A stretch of DNA of 41,965 bases from Acidiphilium sp. (GTDB taxonomy: Bacteria > Pseudomonadota > Alphaproteobacteria > Acetobacterales > Acetobacteraceae): contig DAIDMG010000008.1 in NCBI GenBank assembly GCA_027449105.1, positions 334 through 42,298 of the forward strand, read 5' to 3'. Positions 26,770 through 37,071 of this stretch are shown here, in pieces. Both the position numbers and the translations under genes were made by a program. Each line of letters begins with the position of its first letter. The first letter of the stretch is position 1. The notes under the pieces are model-generated. The model was not told where the DNA came from. It made no database searches and was given only the letters and a program-made list of their open reading frames with translations.

Positions 26770-27674
26770 GATCCTTAAGTCCAACCAATCGGGCATTGCG
26801 GCGTGAGCTATTCATATGAACCACACACAACCAATGATCACGGCGCGGCCTGATCGATCAGCATGCGCCCCCTCCGGTTGAATGTAAAACGGCCCTCCAC
26901 ACATCGTTACCCTAGTACGCCGCGCATTTGAACCAGCTCACCAAAGGTGCCTTCGCTGAAAATCATGCCAAAGATTCCGTGGAAAAGGCCGTGCCAATTT
27001 TGGCAGCGCCACATACACGCCGATCTCCCCAGAAGAAACATTCACTTGAAGAACGCAATGCGAAGATAGCTTCTTCATTGCGCCGTTGACAGACAATGGA
27101 AGTTGATTTTGGTGACGGCGCGTAACAGCCCACAACCAACGGCAACAAGCTCCAGTACATGTGCCGGTCATCACTCCCCTCGATGTCATCATCAGCGTTG
27201 TTCGGGCATGACGTTGCTGGCAGGTGGCCATGCTCGCGATGTTTCGATCCGCTCATCAACCAAAAGCGTCCAGCATCCTGCCGGCGAAGGCTTTCACCCA
27301 AGTTCAGATCCATTGCCATGAACGTTATCAAGTTCTCGGCATCAAATGCCTCGCTGAAGACTTCGCAGGGCCTGACACGATCCCGCCATTTTGGTCAGTG
27401 CAAGGTAACTCGCCGCATAGGGCACCCCCTCAGTGTCAGCCCCTTGGTATGCTGGCTCATACCGAATCCGTTGTGTGGGCCACGCCCGCAGTACCCGAAA
27501 CCTAGACGTCGCCGGGTAGCCATCTGACGCCAATCAGGCGATTCCCCTGTAAATAAAAGCAACTACCAAACCAGAGCCAAATCGAAACTTTTCATGCTTT
27601 CTTTAAAAAATATCTATCTTCCGTGTTGCGATCAGCGCGCAACTGCGAATCTCGCGATGAATTGACGACCAAGA
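26770..27674. other. 0.9-kb region without a recognisable gene
   Basis: No supported gene. On the minus strand, 26938-27331 and 27342-27533 contain frames with a partly protein-like feel (EAFDAENLITFMAMDLNLGESL in one frame), spread over different frames and broken by stops, so a decayed gene is possible. I could not name one. Confidence 0.4.
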
Positions 27675-28466
27675 TCACCCTTTTTGACATGTTGATGGAG
27701 GAATCGTTAAGTGCGTAAGACGGCCTCGCATTACGAAATTGCCAAAATCAAGACGCACAGCCCGCGCAACGCCGTCAGTGTAATATCGCATCTGTGAACG
27801 AAAATCCGGTTTGTTGTCTTCGCGCACGCGCGGGAAAAAGCTGATGTCAACAAGGACTGATGGAAGCCCGGAAAGGGCTGGAAATGTTGAATGCTTCATT
27901 CCATTCAACCCAAGCACTGCAATAAAGCTGTCTTCCGCACCATTTGTCGATGTGCCGTCGAATAGCGGTGTTGTCATGAATTTTCTGCCGCTTTCCGCAG
28001 CCTGAAGCAGCATCACAGTCTGTGCCATTGGGAACAGCGTGTGAGCCGGCAATTTTACAAAATGGCGCTTAGGTTCGCTGTACGTGACCATGCCGCCGTC
28101 ATGATCAAGTTCTGCTGTCCCCTGAGACTCGACTTTTGTTTTGCCGTCCTGGGTATTTCGAAGGAGGAAGCTGAAATGACGACCATCATGACTTTCCCAT
28201 GTGTCATAATCGCTGACAGTGCGTACCAAGGCACCGTCCTCCTTCCGAATTAACAACGTCAGCCGCTGAGTTACGGCGTAAGCGTGGCACGTATCGGTCA
28301 CGTCGAATTGCAGGCGCCCAGTTGCACCCGTAACGGCATGGCCGCGTACTTTTAGTAGGCTAAGGTCGTACGTTGCCAATTGGGAGGTGAGCGCTATCGG
28401 AGGGGCCGCTCCCGCGGAGCCGACCGCCAGAACGAAGATGGGCAATAGCGGAATTAACTTCTTCAT
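27675..28466 (-). CDS. eipB: EipB family (DUF1849) periplasmic envelope-integrity protein
   Basis: A 263-residue exported protein of the alphaproteobacterial EipB/DUF1849 family, a beta-spiral protein of the periplasm needed for envelope integrity in Brucella. The signal peptide is about residues 1-20 (basic start, [17 protein letters not shown]). Seen directly: an early [12 protein letters not shown] strand, [12 protein letters not shown] with one Cys, [18 protein letters not shown] and the [15 protein letters not shown] strands, then a C-terminal Cys (PPSTCQKG). The two Cys fit the conserved disulfide joining the ends of the family fold. Starts at an ATG overlapping the uvrB stop (ATGA), so the two genes are co-translated, an arrangement not obviously functional. 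Confidence 0.9.
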   Translation of the reverse strand: MKKLIPLLPIFVLAVGSAGAAPPIALTSQLATYDLSLLKVRGHAVTGATGRLQFDVTDTCHAYAVTQRLTLLIRKEDGALVRTVSDYDTWESHDGRHFSFLLRNTQDGKTKVESQGTAELDHDGGMVTYSEPKRHFVKLPAHTLFPMAQTVMLLQAAESGRKFMTTPLFDGTSTNGAEDSFIAVLGLNGMKHSTFPALSGLPSVLVDISFFPRVREDNKPDFRSQMRYYTDGVARAVRLDFGNFVMRGRLTHLTIPPSTCQKG

Positions 28467-30604
28467 GTTCTGCCCCTTCGACGCGAACCATGTTGCCGCC
28501 GTTGGTCTTGCGCCCCAATGCCTGAACCTAGCCCTGGCGGCACCGGCAATCCAAGGTCCAGCGCCTCCAATCGCTTAATCTCGTCGCGCAACCGCGCCGC
28601 TTCTTCAAACTCTAGCTCTGCTGCCGCATTCTGCATCCGTTTCTCCAGCTTTATAATCGCCGTCTTCAGATCCGTTCCTATGAGCTCGCTTGTTTCTCTG
28701 CCCGGGGTCGCTTCTATCGTAATATAGTCTTGCTCATATACTGAATGTAGAATGTCTTTGATATTTGCCCTAACGCTTTGCGGCGTAACTCCATGCGCAA
28801 CATTCCATGCTCTCTGCTTGATACGTCGCCGTTCGGTTTCGCCTACAGCGTGCGCCAAACTACGTGTCATCATGTCCGCATAAAGTATGACACGTCCCTC
28901 AACGTTCCGCGCTGCACGGCCGATTGTTTGTACAAGAGATGTCGCAGAGCGGAGGAAACCTTCCTTATCCGCATCCAAGATCGCCACGAGCATGCATTCT
29001 GGAATATCCAATCCTTCCCGCAGGAGGTTGATCCCAATAAGGATGTCGTATACGCCGAGGCGAAGGTCACGGATAATTTCTATGCGCTCCAAGGTATCAA
29101 TATCCGAGTGGAGGTAGCGGACCTTTAACCCCTGCTCGGTTAAATACTCGGTCAGGTCTTCTGCCATTCGCTTCGTCAATGTTGTCACGAGGACGCGCCC
29201 CCCCGCCAAAGCCACACGACGACATTCCGCGAGCAAGTCGTCGACCTGGTGTTCTACAGGTCTAACTTCAACGTCTGGGTCAACTAATCCGGTCGGCCGA
29301 ATCACCTGTTCGACGAAAGAACCACTTGTCTGTTTCAGCTCCCATGGTCCTGGTGTCGCAGACACAAAGATCGTCTGCGGGCGAAAACTCTCCCATTCTT
29401 CAAACTTCAAAGGCCTATTATCAATGCACGACGGTAAACGAAATCCGTGCTCCGCGAGTATCGATTTACGGGCAAAATCTCCTTTGAACATACCATTAAT
29501 CTGGGGCACCGTAACGTGGCTTTCGTCAACGATCAGCAGCGCATTCTCTGGAAGATATTCAAACAGGGTTGGCGGTGGCTGCCCTGGGTCACGCCCAGAC
29601 AAATAGCGCGAGTAATTCTCAATCCCCTTACACGCACCAGTCGTTTCCATCATTTCGATATCAAACGAAGTACGCTGCTGCAGCCGCTCCGATTCGAGAA
29701 GTTTTCCTTCAGCCGCAAGCTCGGCAAGCCGTGTCTTCAGTTCGCTCTTAATCCGAGTGATCGCCTGGTTCATTGTTGGACGAGGCGTGACATAATGGCT
29801 ATTGGCGTATACCGCAATTCGCTTGAGATCGTTGGTCTGCTCACCCGTTAGCGGATCAAACTCCGTGACACCCTCGATTTCGTCGCCAAACAATGTCACA
29901 CGCCAAGCGCGGTCCTCGTACTGGCTGGGGAAGATATCGATGGTCTCACCACGTAGTCGGAACGTGCCGCGTTGGAAGGCAATATCATTGCGGCGATATT
30001 GGAGTTCTACCAGTGCTTTAGCCAGCCGATCGCGGTCAATTCGCTCTCCAACCGCGACGCGGACAACCATCTGGCTGTATGTCTCGACCGAGCCAATACC
30101 ATAAATACACGACACCGATGCAACAATGATGACATCGCCACGCTCCAGAAGCGCTTGCGTTGCCGAGTGTCGCATCCTATCAATCTGGTCGTTAATTTGA
30201 GCGTCTTTTTCGATGTATGTGTCGGTACGCGGAATATAGGCTTCCGGCTGATAATAATCATAATAGCTGACGAAGTATTCAACCGCGTTGTCCGGGAAAA
30301 ATGACTTCATCTCCGTATACAGCTGGGCCGCAAGGGTCTTATTTGGCGCAAGAACCAACGTTGGCCGCTGCGCCTGCTCAATGACTTTTGCTATTGTGAA
30401 CGTCTTGCCCGACCCGGTGACACCGAGCAGCACTTGGTTGCGCTCGCCGGTTTTCACGCCGCGTGCGAGCTCCCCGATCGCCTGAGGCTGGTCGCCTGCC
30501 GGCTCGTAGGCTGAAGCCACACGCAGGGCGTTCCGCATTGGTCGCGCCTTTTGCTTTTTCGGTATGAACAGCATTGGCTCGGAACCGTATAGAGACTGTG
30601 ACAT
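28463..30604 (-). CDS. uvrB: excinuclease ABC subunit B
   Basis: The damage-verifying helicase-like ATPase of nucleotide excision repair, working with UvrA and UvrC. The 713-residue length is typical. Seen directly: Walker [13 protein letters not shown] (about residues 58-69), the beta-hairpin region [12 protein letters not shown] that clamps [12 protein letters not shown] (helicase motif II), the motif V/VI region [10 protein letters not shown] and QTIGRAARN, and the C-terminal UVR domain ([21 protein letters not shown]) that contacts UvrC. Starts at ATG 30604; an in-frame ATG 22 codons later (MRNALRVAS) would also give a full family core. No LexA-type box with the usual 7-base interval was found upstream. 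It overlaps eipB by four bases. Confidence 0.98.
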   Translation of the reverse strand: MSQSLYGSEPMLFIPKKQKARPMRNALRVASAYEPAGDQPQAIGELARGVKTGERNQVLLGVTGSGKTFTIAKVIEQAQRPTLVLAPNKTLAAQLYTEMKSFFPDNAVEYFVSYYDYYQPEAYIPRTDTYIEKDAQINDQIDRMRHSATQALLERGDVIIVASVSCIYGIGSVETYSQMVVRVAVGERIDRDRLAKALVELQYRRNDIAFQRGTFRLRGETIDIFPSQYEDRAWRVTLFGDEIEGVTEFDPLTGEQTNDLKRIAVYANSHYVTPRPTMNQAITRIKSELKTRLAELAAEGKLLESERLQQRTSFDIEMMETTGACKGIENYSRYLSGRDPGQPPPTLFEYLPENALLIVDESHVTVPQINGMFKGDFARKSILAEHGFRLPSCIDNRPLKFEEWESFRPQTIFVSATPGPWELKQTSGSFVEQVIRPTGLVDPDVEVRPVEHQVDDLLAECRRVALAGGRVLVTTLTKRMAEDLTEYLTEQGLKVRYLHSDIDTLERIEIIRDLRLGVYDILIGINLLREGLDIPECMLVAILDADKEGFLRSATSLVQTIGRAARNVEGRVILYADMMTRSLAHAVGETERRRIKQRAWNVAHGVTPQSVRANIKDILHSVYEQDYITIEATPGRETSELIGTDLKTAIIKLEKRMQNAAAELEFEEAARLRDEIKRLEALDLGLPVPPGLGSGIGAQDQRRQHGSRRRGRT

Positions 30605-31248
30605 GATCTGCCTTCAACTCCGCATTTGAAACATTATGCACATCACATTACTTTTTCCCCTGCGATCCATGAGGCACTCCACCTTATTCATTGTCTCGTG
30701 AGACCAGCTATGGCATTCTTCTGCCGTTTTCCGGTCCATTGGTGGAATTAACTCCCGGAAACCGCGCGTTCTGGTGATTTTTGATGCACAAGCTTCCATC
30801 AGCACATAAGGCTGCCTTCCCAGACATCATGTCGATTCGACGCTTCCGGCGGCGACGGATGTTGTTTGGTCAATACGGTTATGGCTTCCCACAGAAGCTC
30901 CGTAAATTTCCGGCCGCGAGCGCTTCCATGTGATGAAAATGTGCCTCTCGCATGATATCCAAAAACGGGAATGACACCCTTTCGGGCGCCCAACGGTTTG
31001 AAAAAACAAAATCGGCAACATCGCCTCCGTGCCCGCTCTGCCAGCAGCCGACAGTTTCTTTCCTGGTGCCTTACTGTCTCCGCTGGCGATCTAAAAATTT
31101 CGGTTTGCCTGTGTTCGCCCCGAACCTTTTCATCTCCATCAACCGGAGGCCCCACGGGCCGGCGCAGATCAACGCCATCATAGCAAAACCCGAAATCAAC
31201 CCTATCAATCGCAAGCCGCTCCCATTCAGCCCGACCCACGAGGGAACC
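30605..31248. other. 0.64-kb region, possible decayed gene
   Basis: No intact gene. In one minus-strand frame from about 31225 downward a membrane-like segment (LRLIGLISGFAMMALICAGPWGLRLM) is followed by GKPKFLDRQRRQ, a stop near 31071, and more protein-like sequence (FLDIMREAHFHHMEALAA) to about 30900. It reads like one decayed gene with in-frame stops, but I cannot identify the family. Confidence 0.4.
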
Positions 31249-31914
31249 TTAGTCCGGCGCACGCGCTGAACTATCGGGCACTGCGAATGACATCTCTGTT
31301 TGAGTTCGTTCATCGGACGATGCGTTAGATTCGTCTCGTCGAATACACGCCATGCTAGTTGGAAGGCCACGTACGATCTGGTCAGCGTGGCTGAGCGCCG
31401 CGTCAAGCGAAGCCATAGTCGCCGAAAGATCCTCGGATTCATCGCGGAGCCATGCACGGACCGTCCAGGCCCAGATCATGGCAAGGCCTTTACACCGCAG
31501 CTGACCAGCCAGACCCTGTCCCGATACCCCAGCCCCTTCAAGGGCCCAACCCATCGAAATCAACGTTTGTCGTGTCAAATAAAGTGATAGCGCCGGGTCA
31601 AGCAGGGCAGACCGCATCAGTGCCTTAACGCCGGCTCGGTGGAGTTGTAGAAAATCAACACGCCGCATCAGGATTTCGAACAGGCGGTCCTTTACACTAC
31701 CTTCGGCCAAGTCGCTCTCAAGGCCTGCAGCATCGGCTAGAGACCAAAATCGGGCAACTACATCCATTGTGCTGGAGAACCGCAAACGCGCTCGCGAAAG
31801 ATCGATCCCGGCGCGCCTAGCAGCGGCTGCAACCGAAACACGTTGCCAACCCTGTTCCCCCGCGAGGGCGAATGCCGCTCGGACCAACTCACGATCGACC
31901 GTACGGATGTTCAT
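31249..31914 (-). CDS. TetR-like transcriptional regulator
   Basis: A 221-residue, mostly helical protein with a TetR-like N-terminus: RELVRAAFALAGEQGWQRVSVAAAARRAGIDLSRARLRFSST forms helices and a helix-turn-helix at about residues 8-50, with the usual 'G-w-x-x-v-s-v-x-x-a-A-x-x-A-G' spacing. The remaining helices would form the ligand-binding and dimerisation domain. The LMRRVDFLQLHRAGVKAL segment also occurs in regulators of this sort from Rhodospirillales; a distant COQ9-like match is conceivable, since COQ9 proteins share the TetR fold and a ubiquinone-synthesis gene remnant (coq7) is adjacent. It is transcribed in the same direction as the neighbouring dsbB-coq7 remnant. The ligand is unknown. 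Confidence 0.65.
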   Translation of the reverse strand: MNIRTVDRELVRAAFALAGEQGWQRVSVAAAARRAGIDLSRARLRFSSTMDVVARFWSLADAAGLESDLAEGSVKDRLFEILMRRVDFLQLHRAGVKALMRSALLDPALSLYLTRQTLISMGWALEGAGVSGQGLAGQLRCKGLAMIWAWTVRAWLRDESEDLSATMASLDAALSHADQIVRGLPTSMACIRRDESNASSDERTQTEMSFAVPDSSARAPD

Positions 31915-31976
31915 TAGCTTGATTTAGGAAGCTTTCGACAGTTTGCCAACTGATCTCCGTCGTTTTGCCCAGCCGT

Positions 31977-32520
31977 TCAAACCATGATGCTGGTCGCAAT
32001 CGCAGTTTTGTCGCCGACACGGGTCAACATCGAGAGCAATCTGCAAAACGGGACCTTTTCCGCTTCATGGGCCAATCCATTGGCGCAATACACCGTCTCT
32101 TCAATACGCAATCGTTCAGTCGCTGGCGCAGAGCCTCCTCATCGTGACCGAGAGATTCAACCTGCCCGCGTAGTGTGAGTCAATCTTTTTCTCCCCTGCA
32201 GCGGCAAAAGCCATCTTCGCTCCCTAACCCATTGCCTCTGGAACCGCCCGCCCCCAACGCAAAGGCCACAACCCGCTGCCGCAGGCCGCACTCGCCGTTC
32301 AACGATCATGCAGAAAACACGTCTCGGTGATACTGTCATTTTCCTTTATATGATGCAGGGTTCTCGGCATGCCAGCTCCGGCCAAGAACAGCCATTTACC
32401 CCACATGAATGTTCTTGGTACCATACTCACCCGCATGATCAATCCGAATCATCCGAGTAATCCCTTCGAGCAGCTCCGGTCTCCGGAAAAGTGTCCCGCG
32501 TCTATCTGGCCGCCTGTCAT
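31977..32520 (-). pseudogene. coq7: coq7 pseudogene (demethoxyubiquinone hydroxylase)
   Basis: A nearly full-length remnant of the di-iron hydroxylase that makes 5-demethylubiquinone during ubiquinone synthesis. Pieces recur in order but in different frames: MTGGQIDAGHFSGD after the ATG at 32520; then, one base shifted, MIRIDHAGEYGTKNIHVG, the family's most conserved block with a metal-ligand Glu; a stop replacing Gln; MAVLGR; later MIVERRVRP, AFALGAG-like sequence, EEKIDSHYAG, LGHDEEALRQRLNDCVL and finally LLSMLTRVGDKTAI before the stop at 31977. The span of about 544 bases equals the intact gene. At least five frame changes or stops mean that no function remains. Its start overlaps the dsbB stop (TAATG), so dsbB-coq7 was once a coupled pair. 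Confidence 0.9.
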
Positions 32521-32996
32521 TACCTTCTTCCACGTGTTTGTATGAGGTAAACGCTGATGATGGCGCCGGTAGCCAGCGCATAAAGCAGATCCAGGGTAGC
32601 AAACGAAACCGGCAACCCATGGACTGGGAAAACTGGCCGATCGCACGACGCGGATGGTCGCAGCGGAAGAGCGCCAAACTGTGCCGGCGCAATATTGCAT
32701 TCCGGTAGTGGACTTTGCCACCAGTGCCGTTCCGCCCCGACGTGTACCAACGCGATACCGGCATCTGTGAACATCGTAACGGACGCTAACCACAAAGACG
32801 CCCGCGCGATCCGCCGGGGTAGCACCATCCCGAGGACACCAAGAACAATCATAATCCGGTAAGGCCAACGCTCAATGTAGCACAGCGGACATGGAACCAA
32901 ATGCTCAACGAACTCACCGTAATACGCAGCGCCGAGAGCACCGAAACCAGCAAGAATAACTGCCACAGAGGCTGAGTAATGGGAAATACGAACCAT
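32520..32996 (-). CDS. dsbB: DsbB-family disulfide bond formation protein
   Basis: An inner-membrane quinone reductase that reoxidises DsbA, the periplasmic thiol oxidase. 158 residues with four membrane helices. The first periplasmic loop has the redox-active CPLC at residues 36-39, followed by the usual CYIERWPYR basic segment. The second periplasmic loop has Cys in PLPECNIAP and ASCDRPVFPV, the pair that exchanges with DsbA. The C-terminus (ATGAIISVYLIQTRGRR) is a final helix with a basic tail. Starts at ATG 32996. It is followed directly by the coq7 remnant. Because DsbB passes electrons to quinone, the loss of a neighbouring quinone-biosynthesis gene is of interest. Confidence 0.93.
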   Translation of the reverse strand: MVRISHYSASVAVILAGFGALGAAYYGEFVEHLVPCPLCYIERWPYRIMIVLGVLGMVLPRRIARASLWLASVTMFTDAGIALVHVGAERHWWQSPLPECNIAPAQFGALPLRPSASCDRPVFPVHGLPVSFATLDLLYALATGAIISVYLIQTRGRR

Positions 32997-34064
32997 ACCT
33001 TCCGTATGCGGCGCAAACGTCTATCGTGCAATCTAATGCGAGATGTGTCCGCATTGCTTCAGATCAATTTTTTTCATTCGGGCGCCGCTAGGCGCCGTCG
33101 GGTCGCTGAAATCGCCGTTCCGCGCCGAGATCTCACAAATTCAATGGCGTCGAATTGCATGCAGCAATTCGCTATGCCTGTCGCAACGGTGAGAGTTAAG
33201 CGGCCGGAATGCCACGGCTTCCTCACACAGATTTGTAACGATATCTCGTGCCATCACTAAGTCCAGCCCGACGTCACGTCATGGCGTTGCGGCGCGGGCA
33301 TTTAATAGTAATGTTTTGACCATTGAAATCATTACCGCTCGCCGTCGTCGGTCGCCAACGAGAACGCTGACGGACGGACGCCAACAAGGCAGATAATCAT
33401 CCACAGTGGCAACCTAAATGCGGGAGGCCAGGGAAGCCATCAAGAAATTTTGATCACAAAACTTTTCATGTTCAAAAACATAATTCTCGGCTTGGAGAAG
33501 CGGCTCCTTCGCACAAGCAGTTAGGCCTACCGCGCGCGAGGAACCTCTGCCGCATGCCTGACCTTGATGTGATCCGTCATTGCCGGCGTAGAGCGTAACC
33601 AGGCGCCACCTCCGCACTGATTTCACCCAATACGCACCGACACGAGCGCCTATTCGTCGGTTGTACATGAGCGTGAGGTTAATCCATCTGGTTAGGAACA
33701 GCATCAGGCAATGCCCCTTCCTCTGCCCGGACAAACCGGGACTGCAACCACCTCGGTCCCCTTCAACAGCGCGCCGTCGATGGTCCTTTTTCGTTTCTCA
33801 CCTAGATATTGCCTCTCATTTGTCTATAATCGCCGCCACCATGATCGCAAAAACTAGGATTGACCACTACCCATGCCCTTCGGCGCAGGCAAAGGAATTT
33901 ATCTACTTGGTTCATAAGAACCGATACGACTGCGTCCAGCGTAGCTTGAACCATGGAATCCATTTTTGCAGTGCGTTACCCCATCGGACCAACAATTTTG
34001 AGAGAAAGACGCCACTAAAAGACGAAACAATCGTTTTACTCGTCATCAAAAAGGACAATTAATT
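32997..34064. other. 1.1-kb region without a recognisable gene
   Basis: Divergent region between dsbB and marC. Several frames of 60-135 codons exist on both strands, but none shows family features. A TATAAT at about 33826 precedes a plus-strand frame ending at 34062, too short a match to call a promoter. Probably eroded sequence plus upstream signals of marC. Confidence 0.45.
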
Positions 34065-34748
34065 TTGGCAAACGGCACAAACATAACCGTTGGCCTTCAT
34101 GCACTCCTGCTAGGGTTTCCAGCACTTTTCTCGATCGTCAACCCGCTTGCAGGGGCCATTATTTTTAACGAGGTTACTGCTGGGCACCCCCATCAGATGC
34201 GCCTTGCTCTGGCCCGCCGGGTTGCTTTCAACAGCACCATCGTAATGATCGTGTCTCTGTGGGGAGGGTCTTATATTTTAAACTTCTTTGGGATCAGCCT
34301 GAACGCGCTCCGCCTTGCTGGCGGCTTTGTCGTCGCAGCTCGAGCCTATCAGATGCTTATTACGCCCGAGACGCTTGAGGAGCGAAAACAAATACAAGCC
34401 GAGACTGCCTTTGACAGTCCCGGAGACCTTTCAGCTATCGCCTTTTTCCCGCTAACACTCCCGTTCACCACGGGCCCGGGTACTATCGCTGTCGCAATCA
34501 CCCTTGGCACAGAACGCCCTCTCGATCACGGTGCGCTCGCCATCTTTTTTTCCGGACTATCAGTCGCGGCAATTGGTGTGGCCGGAACGATATGGATTAC
34601 GTACGCCCTGTCTGATCGGATCGGTGCAGTCCTCGGACTCAGTGGCCGGCGCGTGGTTGCACGGATCGCGGCCTTTCTGCTTCTTGGAATTGGCGTGCAG
34701 ATTATGTTATCCGGTGCCATCCCCGTTCTGCATCAGGCGTTGCGATGA
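34065..34748 (+). CDS. MarC family (UPF0056) integral membrane protein
   Basis: 227 residues with about six membrane helices. The family is widespread (MarC, YchE, YhgN) and of unknown function; MarC is no longer thought to be a drug-resistance factor. Seen directly: helix 1 with the FPALFSIVNPLAGA motif (family 'l-F-x-i-v-d-P-x-G-x-x-P-x-F' with changes), a loop with LARRVAFNSTIVM, FFGISLNALRLAGGFVVA and, in the middle, AIAFFPLTLPFTTGPGTIAVAI, the family's P-l-x-x-P-x-x-x-G-P-G-x-I signature. The C-terminal helix RIAAFLLLGIGVQIMLSGA is typical. The start at 34065 is a TTG; no good ribosome site is visible. One of few plus-strand genes. Confidence 0.9.
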   Translation: MANGTNITVGLHALLLGFPALFSIVNPLAGAIIFNEVTAGHPHQMRLALARRVAFNSTIVMIVSLWGGSYILNFFGISLNALRLAGGFVVAARAYQMLITPETLEERKQIQAETAFDSPGDLSAIAFFPLTLPFTTGPGTIAVAITLGTERPLDHGALAIFFSGLSVAAIGVAGTIWITYALSDRIGAVLGLSGRRVVARIAAFLLLGIGVQIMLSGAIPVLHQALR

Positions 34749-35495
34749 TCCGAAAATTCGCCATAGATTATTTCAGACCTCGACCCACGTAAGGTTCTTT
34801 GGCAAGAAAGAAAAATTTCGGCTATATTTAGCTACAGGCATAACGAATTTTTATACATTTAGTTGAAAAGACAGTGCTCCTCCTTAGGGGAAGACTCCAT
34901 ACGTCGGTGCCCACGGCTCACTCGAACGCATGGAATTTTCCTGATCATCGTTGCGACCCACTCGCAAAATGATGGCATTTCGATCCTGTTAAAGGCATCT
35001 TTTCTGCCTAACTCCACACATCATCCGCCGCGACGGTTACGGGATATCAGACAAAAAGTAACAAAACCTAGAAATTCAACATAATTCGAGAAAAAAGAGA
35101 CTACCCCGTTAGGGAGGGTTTCGTAAAACAGTTAGCGATCTTCTGGAGGTGTCAGGCACGATCTGAATTTCTTTGTCCCGGCCGTTGATAGGGTTTCCGA
35201 CCACCGGAAACCAACTAGGTCTACGCATATGAACACTAGCTATAAAAAGCCAATAAACACTAGAGTACCGCACAATATTAACTGTCGGATGATTATATTG
35301 TCACAGTGGAGCCTCACGTTTGCTCTGAAAAAAATGTGTCCAACAGACCTTTCCAAAAAAGTCTTCAAAACTATGCGCGTCCCACGAGCCCCGGGTCAAA
35401 ATCAAAAAAGAATTCTTAGTAGCCAGGCCGTATAACACCCGTCTTCCCACGTTAGTGCAGACGGATACTTCAGTTGGCGGTGCTGTTTAGAGCTG
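34749..35495. other. AT-rich region without a recognisable gene
   Basis: Between marC and thiE (convergent) no gene is supported; the base composition is more A+T-rich than elsewhere, with A-runs. A perfect hairpin lies at 35192-35212 (listed separately). The block may be decayed or insertion-derived. Confidence 0.4.
35192..35212. repeat. perfect hairpin, 8-bp stem
   Basis: GGTTTCCG-ACCAC-CGGAAACC, an 8-bp perfect stem with a 5-base loop and no adjacent T-run. It may be the end of a lost element or an RNA structure; no function is assigned. Confidence 0.4.
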
Positions 35496-36125
35496 TTATT
35501 CTGCCTCAGAAATGGCTGCCAGCATAGCTCGCACGCCTGCAGCTGGCCCGTCCACATGCTCCCAGACTGCTCCAATCACCGCCAAAAAATTGGCACCCGC
35601 CCGCACCAAAGAACCGCTGTTCTGCGGAGTGATCCCGCCGATCGCGACACAGGGCACTTCCATCATCTCGCTCCACCAAGACAGGATTTGTACATCAGCT
35701 CTGGTTTTTGCCTTCTTTGTATTCGTCGGAAAGAATGCACCAAAAGCGACATAATCGGCTCCACTCTCAGCTGCCTCGATCGCCAAATGACGTGAATCAT
35801 GACAGGTAATGCCAAAGCTAAGGCTACCAAGCATCTGCCGCGTGACCGCCACTCCTCCAGGCTGCAAATCTTCCTGGCCAAGATGTACCCCATCGCACCC
35901 CATTTCGCGCGCCAAATCGGCCCGATCGTTCACAAAAAAGGCCACATCCCGCGCCTGCACGACCGGCCGAAGCCGGCCGATAACCCGCCGCAAATGATCG
36001 TCGGTTACATTCTTCATGCGCAATTGGACACACGCAACAGGCCCCGCATCAAGTGCAGCTGCCAAGTCCTCGGAAAACCTTTCCAAACTGAAAGCTGGTG
36101 GCGTGATCAGATAAAGTTCGGTCAA
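35496..36125 (-). CDS. thiE: thiamine-phosphate synthase
   Basis: Couples hydroxymethylpyrimidine diphosphate and thiazole phosphate into thiamine monophosphate; a cytosolic TIM barrel. 209 residues, the family length. Seen directly: LYLITPP at the start (strand 1), [13 protein letters not shown] (family: V-Q-l-R-x-K), the central [24 protein letters not shown] pyrimidine-binding block, [32 protein letters not shown] with the phosphate-binding T-x-T-K motif, and [10 protein letters not shown] near the C-terminus. The start is a TTG that overlaps the fbaB stop (TTGA), so it is translated after the aldolase. No thiamine riboswitch is seen, as expected for a downstream gene. Other thi genes are absent here. 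Confidence 0.95.
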   Translation of the reverse strand: MTELYLITPPAFSLERFSEDLAAALDAGPVACVQLRMKNVTDDHLRRVIGRLRPVVQARDVAFFVNDRADLAREMGCDGVHLGQEDLQPGGVAVTRQMLGSLSFGITCHDSRHLAIEAAESGADYVAFGAFFPTNTKKAKTRADVQILSWWSEMMEVPCVAIGGITPQNSGSLVRAGANFLAVIGAVWEHVDGPAAGVRAMLAAISEAE

Positions 36126-37036
36126 GGCTTTCCCTGATAAATAGCTACAATCTGCGCCAGCAGGGCCAGAGCTTCTTCGCGCGGTCGCGTAAATGCGTTA
36201 CGGCCGACAATGGATCCGGACGCACCGCCGGCGCGCAAGCCGCGGACGACTTCCAGCAGATTGGCCGAATCGGTTGCCTCACCGCCCGAAAATACCACCA
36301 ATCGCCGCCCATTAAAGCATGACTGCACCACATGCTCGACCCGCTTCGCAAGGGTGGATATGTCTATCTTCTCGTAGGCTTTGCGTGCCGACTCCAGCCC
36401 GATCTGCTGGCTTGGCGGCTTTACCTTAATGATGTGAGCTCCGAGAAGGGCAGCCATGTGTGCCGCGTAGGCGCAAATATCGATCGCTGTCTCCGCCGCC
36501 TTGTCAAGTAACGGGCCGCGCGGGTAGGACCACAGCACGACCGCAAGGCCGGCTGCCTTCGCCTCCTCTGCGAGTTCCCGAAACTCTTCCATCATTTGAA
36601 ATTGGTATTCAGAACCCGGGTAAATGGTGAACCCGATTGCTGCGCAGCCCAAACGCAACGCGTCCGATACCGTTCCTGTGACAGCTTGGTCCTTTTCGGT
36701 AGCGAGGCTATTCGACGAGTTCAATTTTAGAATCGTCGGGATTGCAGCGGGATAACTTCCAGCGGCCGCTTCAATCATACCAAGCGGAGCCGCATATGCG
36801 GACAATCCGGCATCGAGTGCAAGTTGAAAATGGTAATGTGGATCATAAGCCGCGGGATTACTCGCAAAGCTCCGTGCGGGGCCGTGCTCAAAGCCCTGAT
36901 CAACTGGCAAAATTACCACCCGGCCAGACCCGCCGAGCTTGCCCTGCATCAATATCCGGGCAAGGTTCCCCTTAGTTCCTGGATTGTCACTCTCGTACCA
37001 CTCCAGGATCTTCTTGACCCGTTGCGTTACGCGCAT
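36122..37036 (-). CDS. fbaB: class I (DhnA-type) fructose-bisphosphate aldolase
   Basis: Cleaves or forms fructose-1,6-bisphosphate through a Schiff base on Lys, in glycolysis or gluconeogenesis. 304 residues, typical of the short class I family. Seen directly: [18 protein letters not shown], an N-terminal block conserved in these enzymes; [43 protein letters not shown], with K204 and K206, one of which should be the Schiff-base residue; VVFSGGE; and [12 protein letters not shown] near the end, the phosphate-binding G-R-N-x-F segment. ATG at 37036, preceded by an excellent AGAAGGAGA ribosome site. A four-base overlap joins it to thiE. The upstream small gene is 35 bases away. Confidence 0.93.
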   Translation of the reverse strand: MRVTQRVKKILEWYESDNPGTKGNLARILMQGKLGGSGRVVILPVDQGFEHGPARSFASNPAAYDPHYHFQLALDAGLSAYAAPLGMIEAAAGSYPAAIPTILKLNSSNSLATEKDQAVTGTVSDALRLGCAAIGFTIYPGSEYQFQMMEEFRELAEEAKAAGLAVVLWSYPRGPLLDKAAETAIDICAYAAHMAALLGAHIIKVKPPSQQIGLESARKAYEKIDISTLAKRVEHVVQSCFNGRRLVVFSGGEATDSANLLEVVRGLRAGGASGSIVGRNAFTRPREEALALLAQIVAIYQGKP

Positions 37037-37071
37037 GGCGATCTCCTTCTGCTATCATCATTCCTTCTGAG

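Noticed and set aside
30566-30585. GAAC repeats near the uvrB start as a LexA box
   Set aside because: The interval between the two GAAC units is 12 bases, not 7, and the site lies inside the coding sequence.
33661-34062. 133-codon plus-strand frame before marC
   Set aside because: Sequence is low in protein-like features, and no motif could be recognised.
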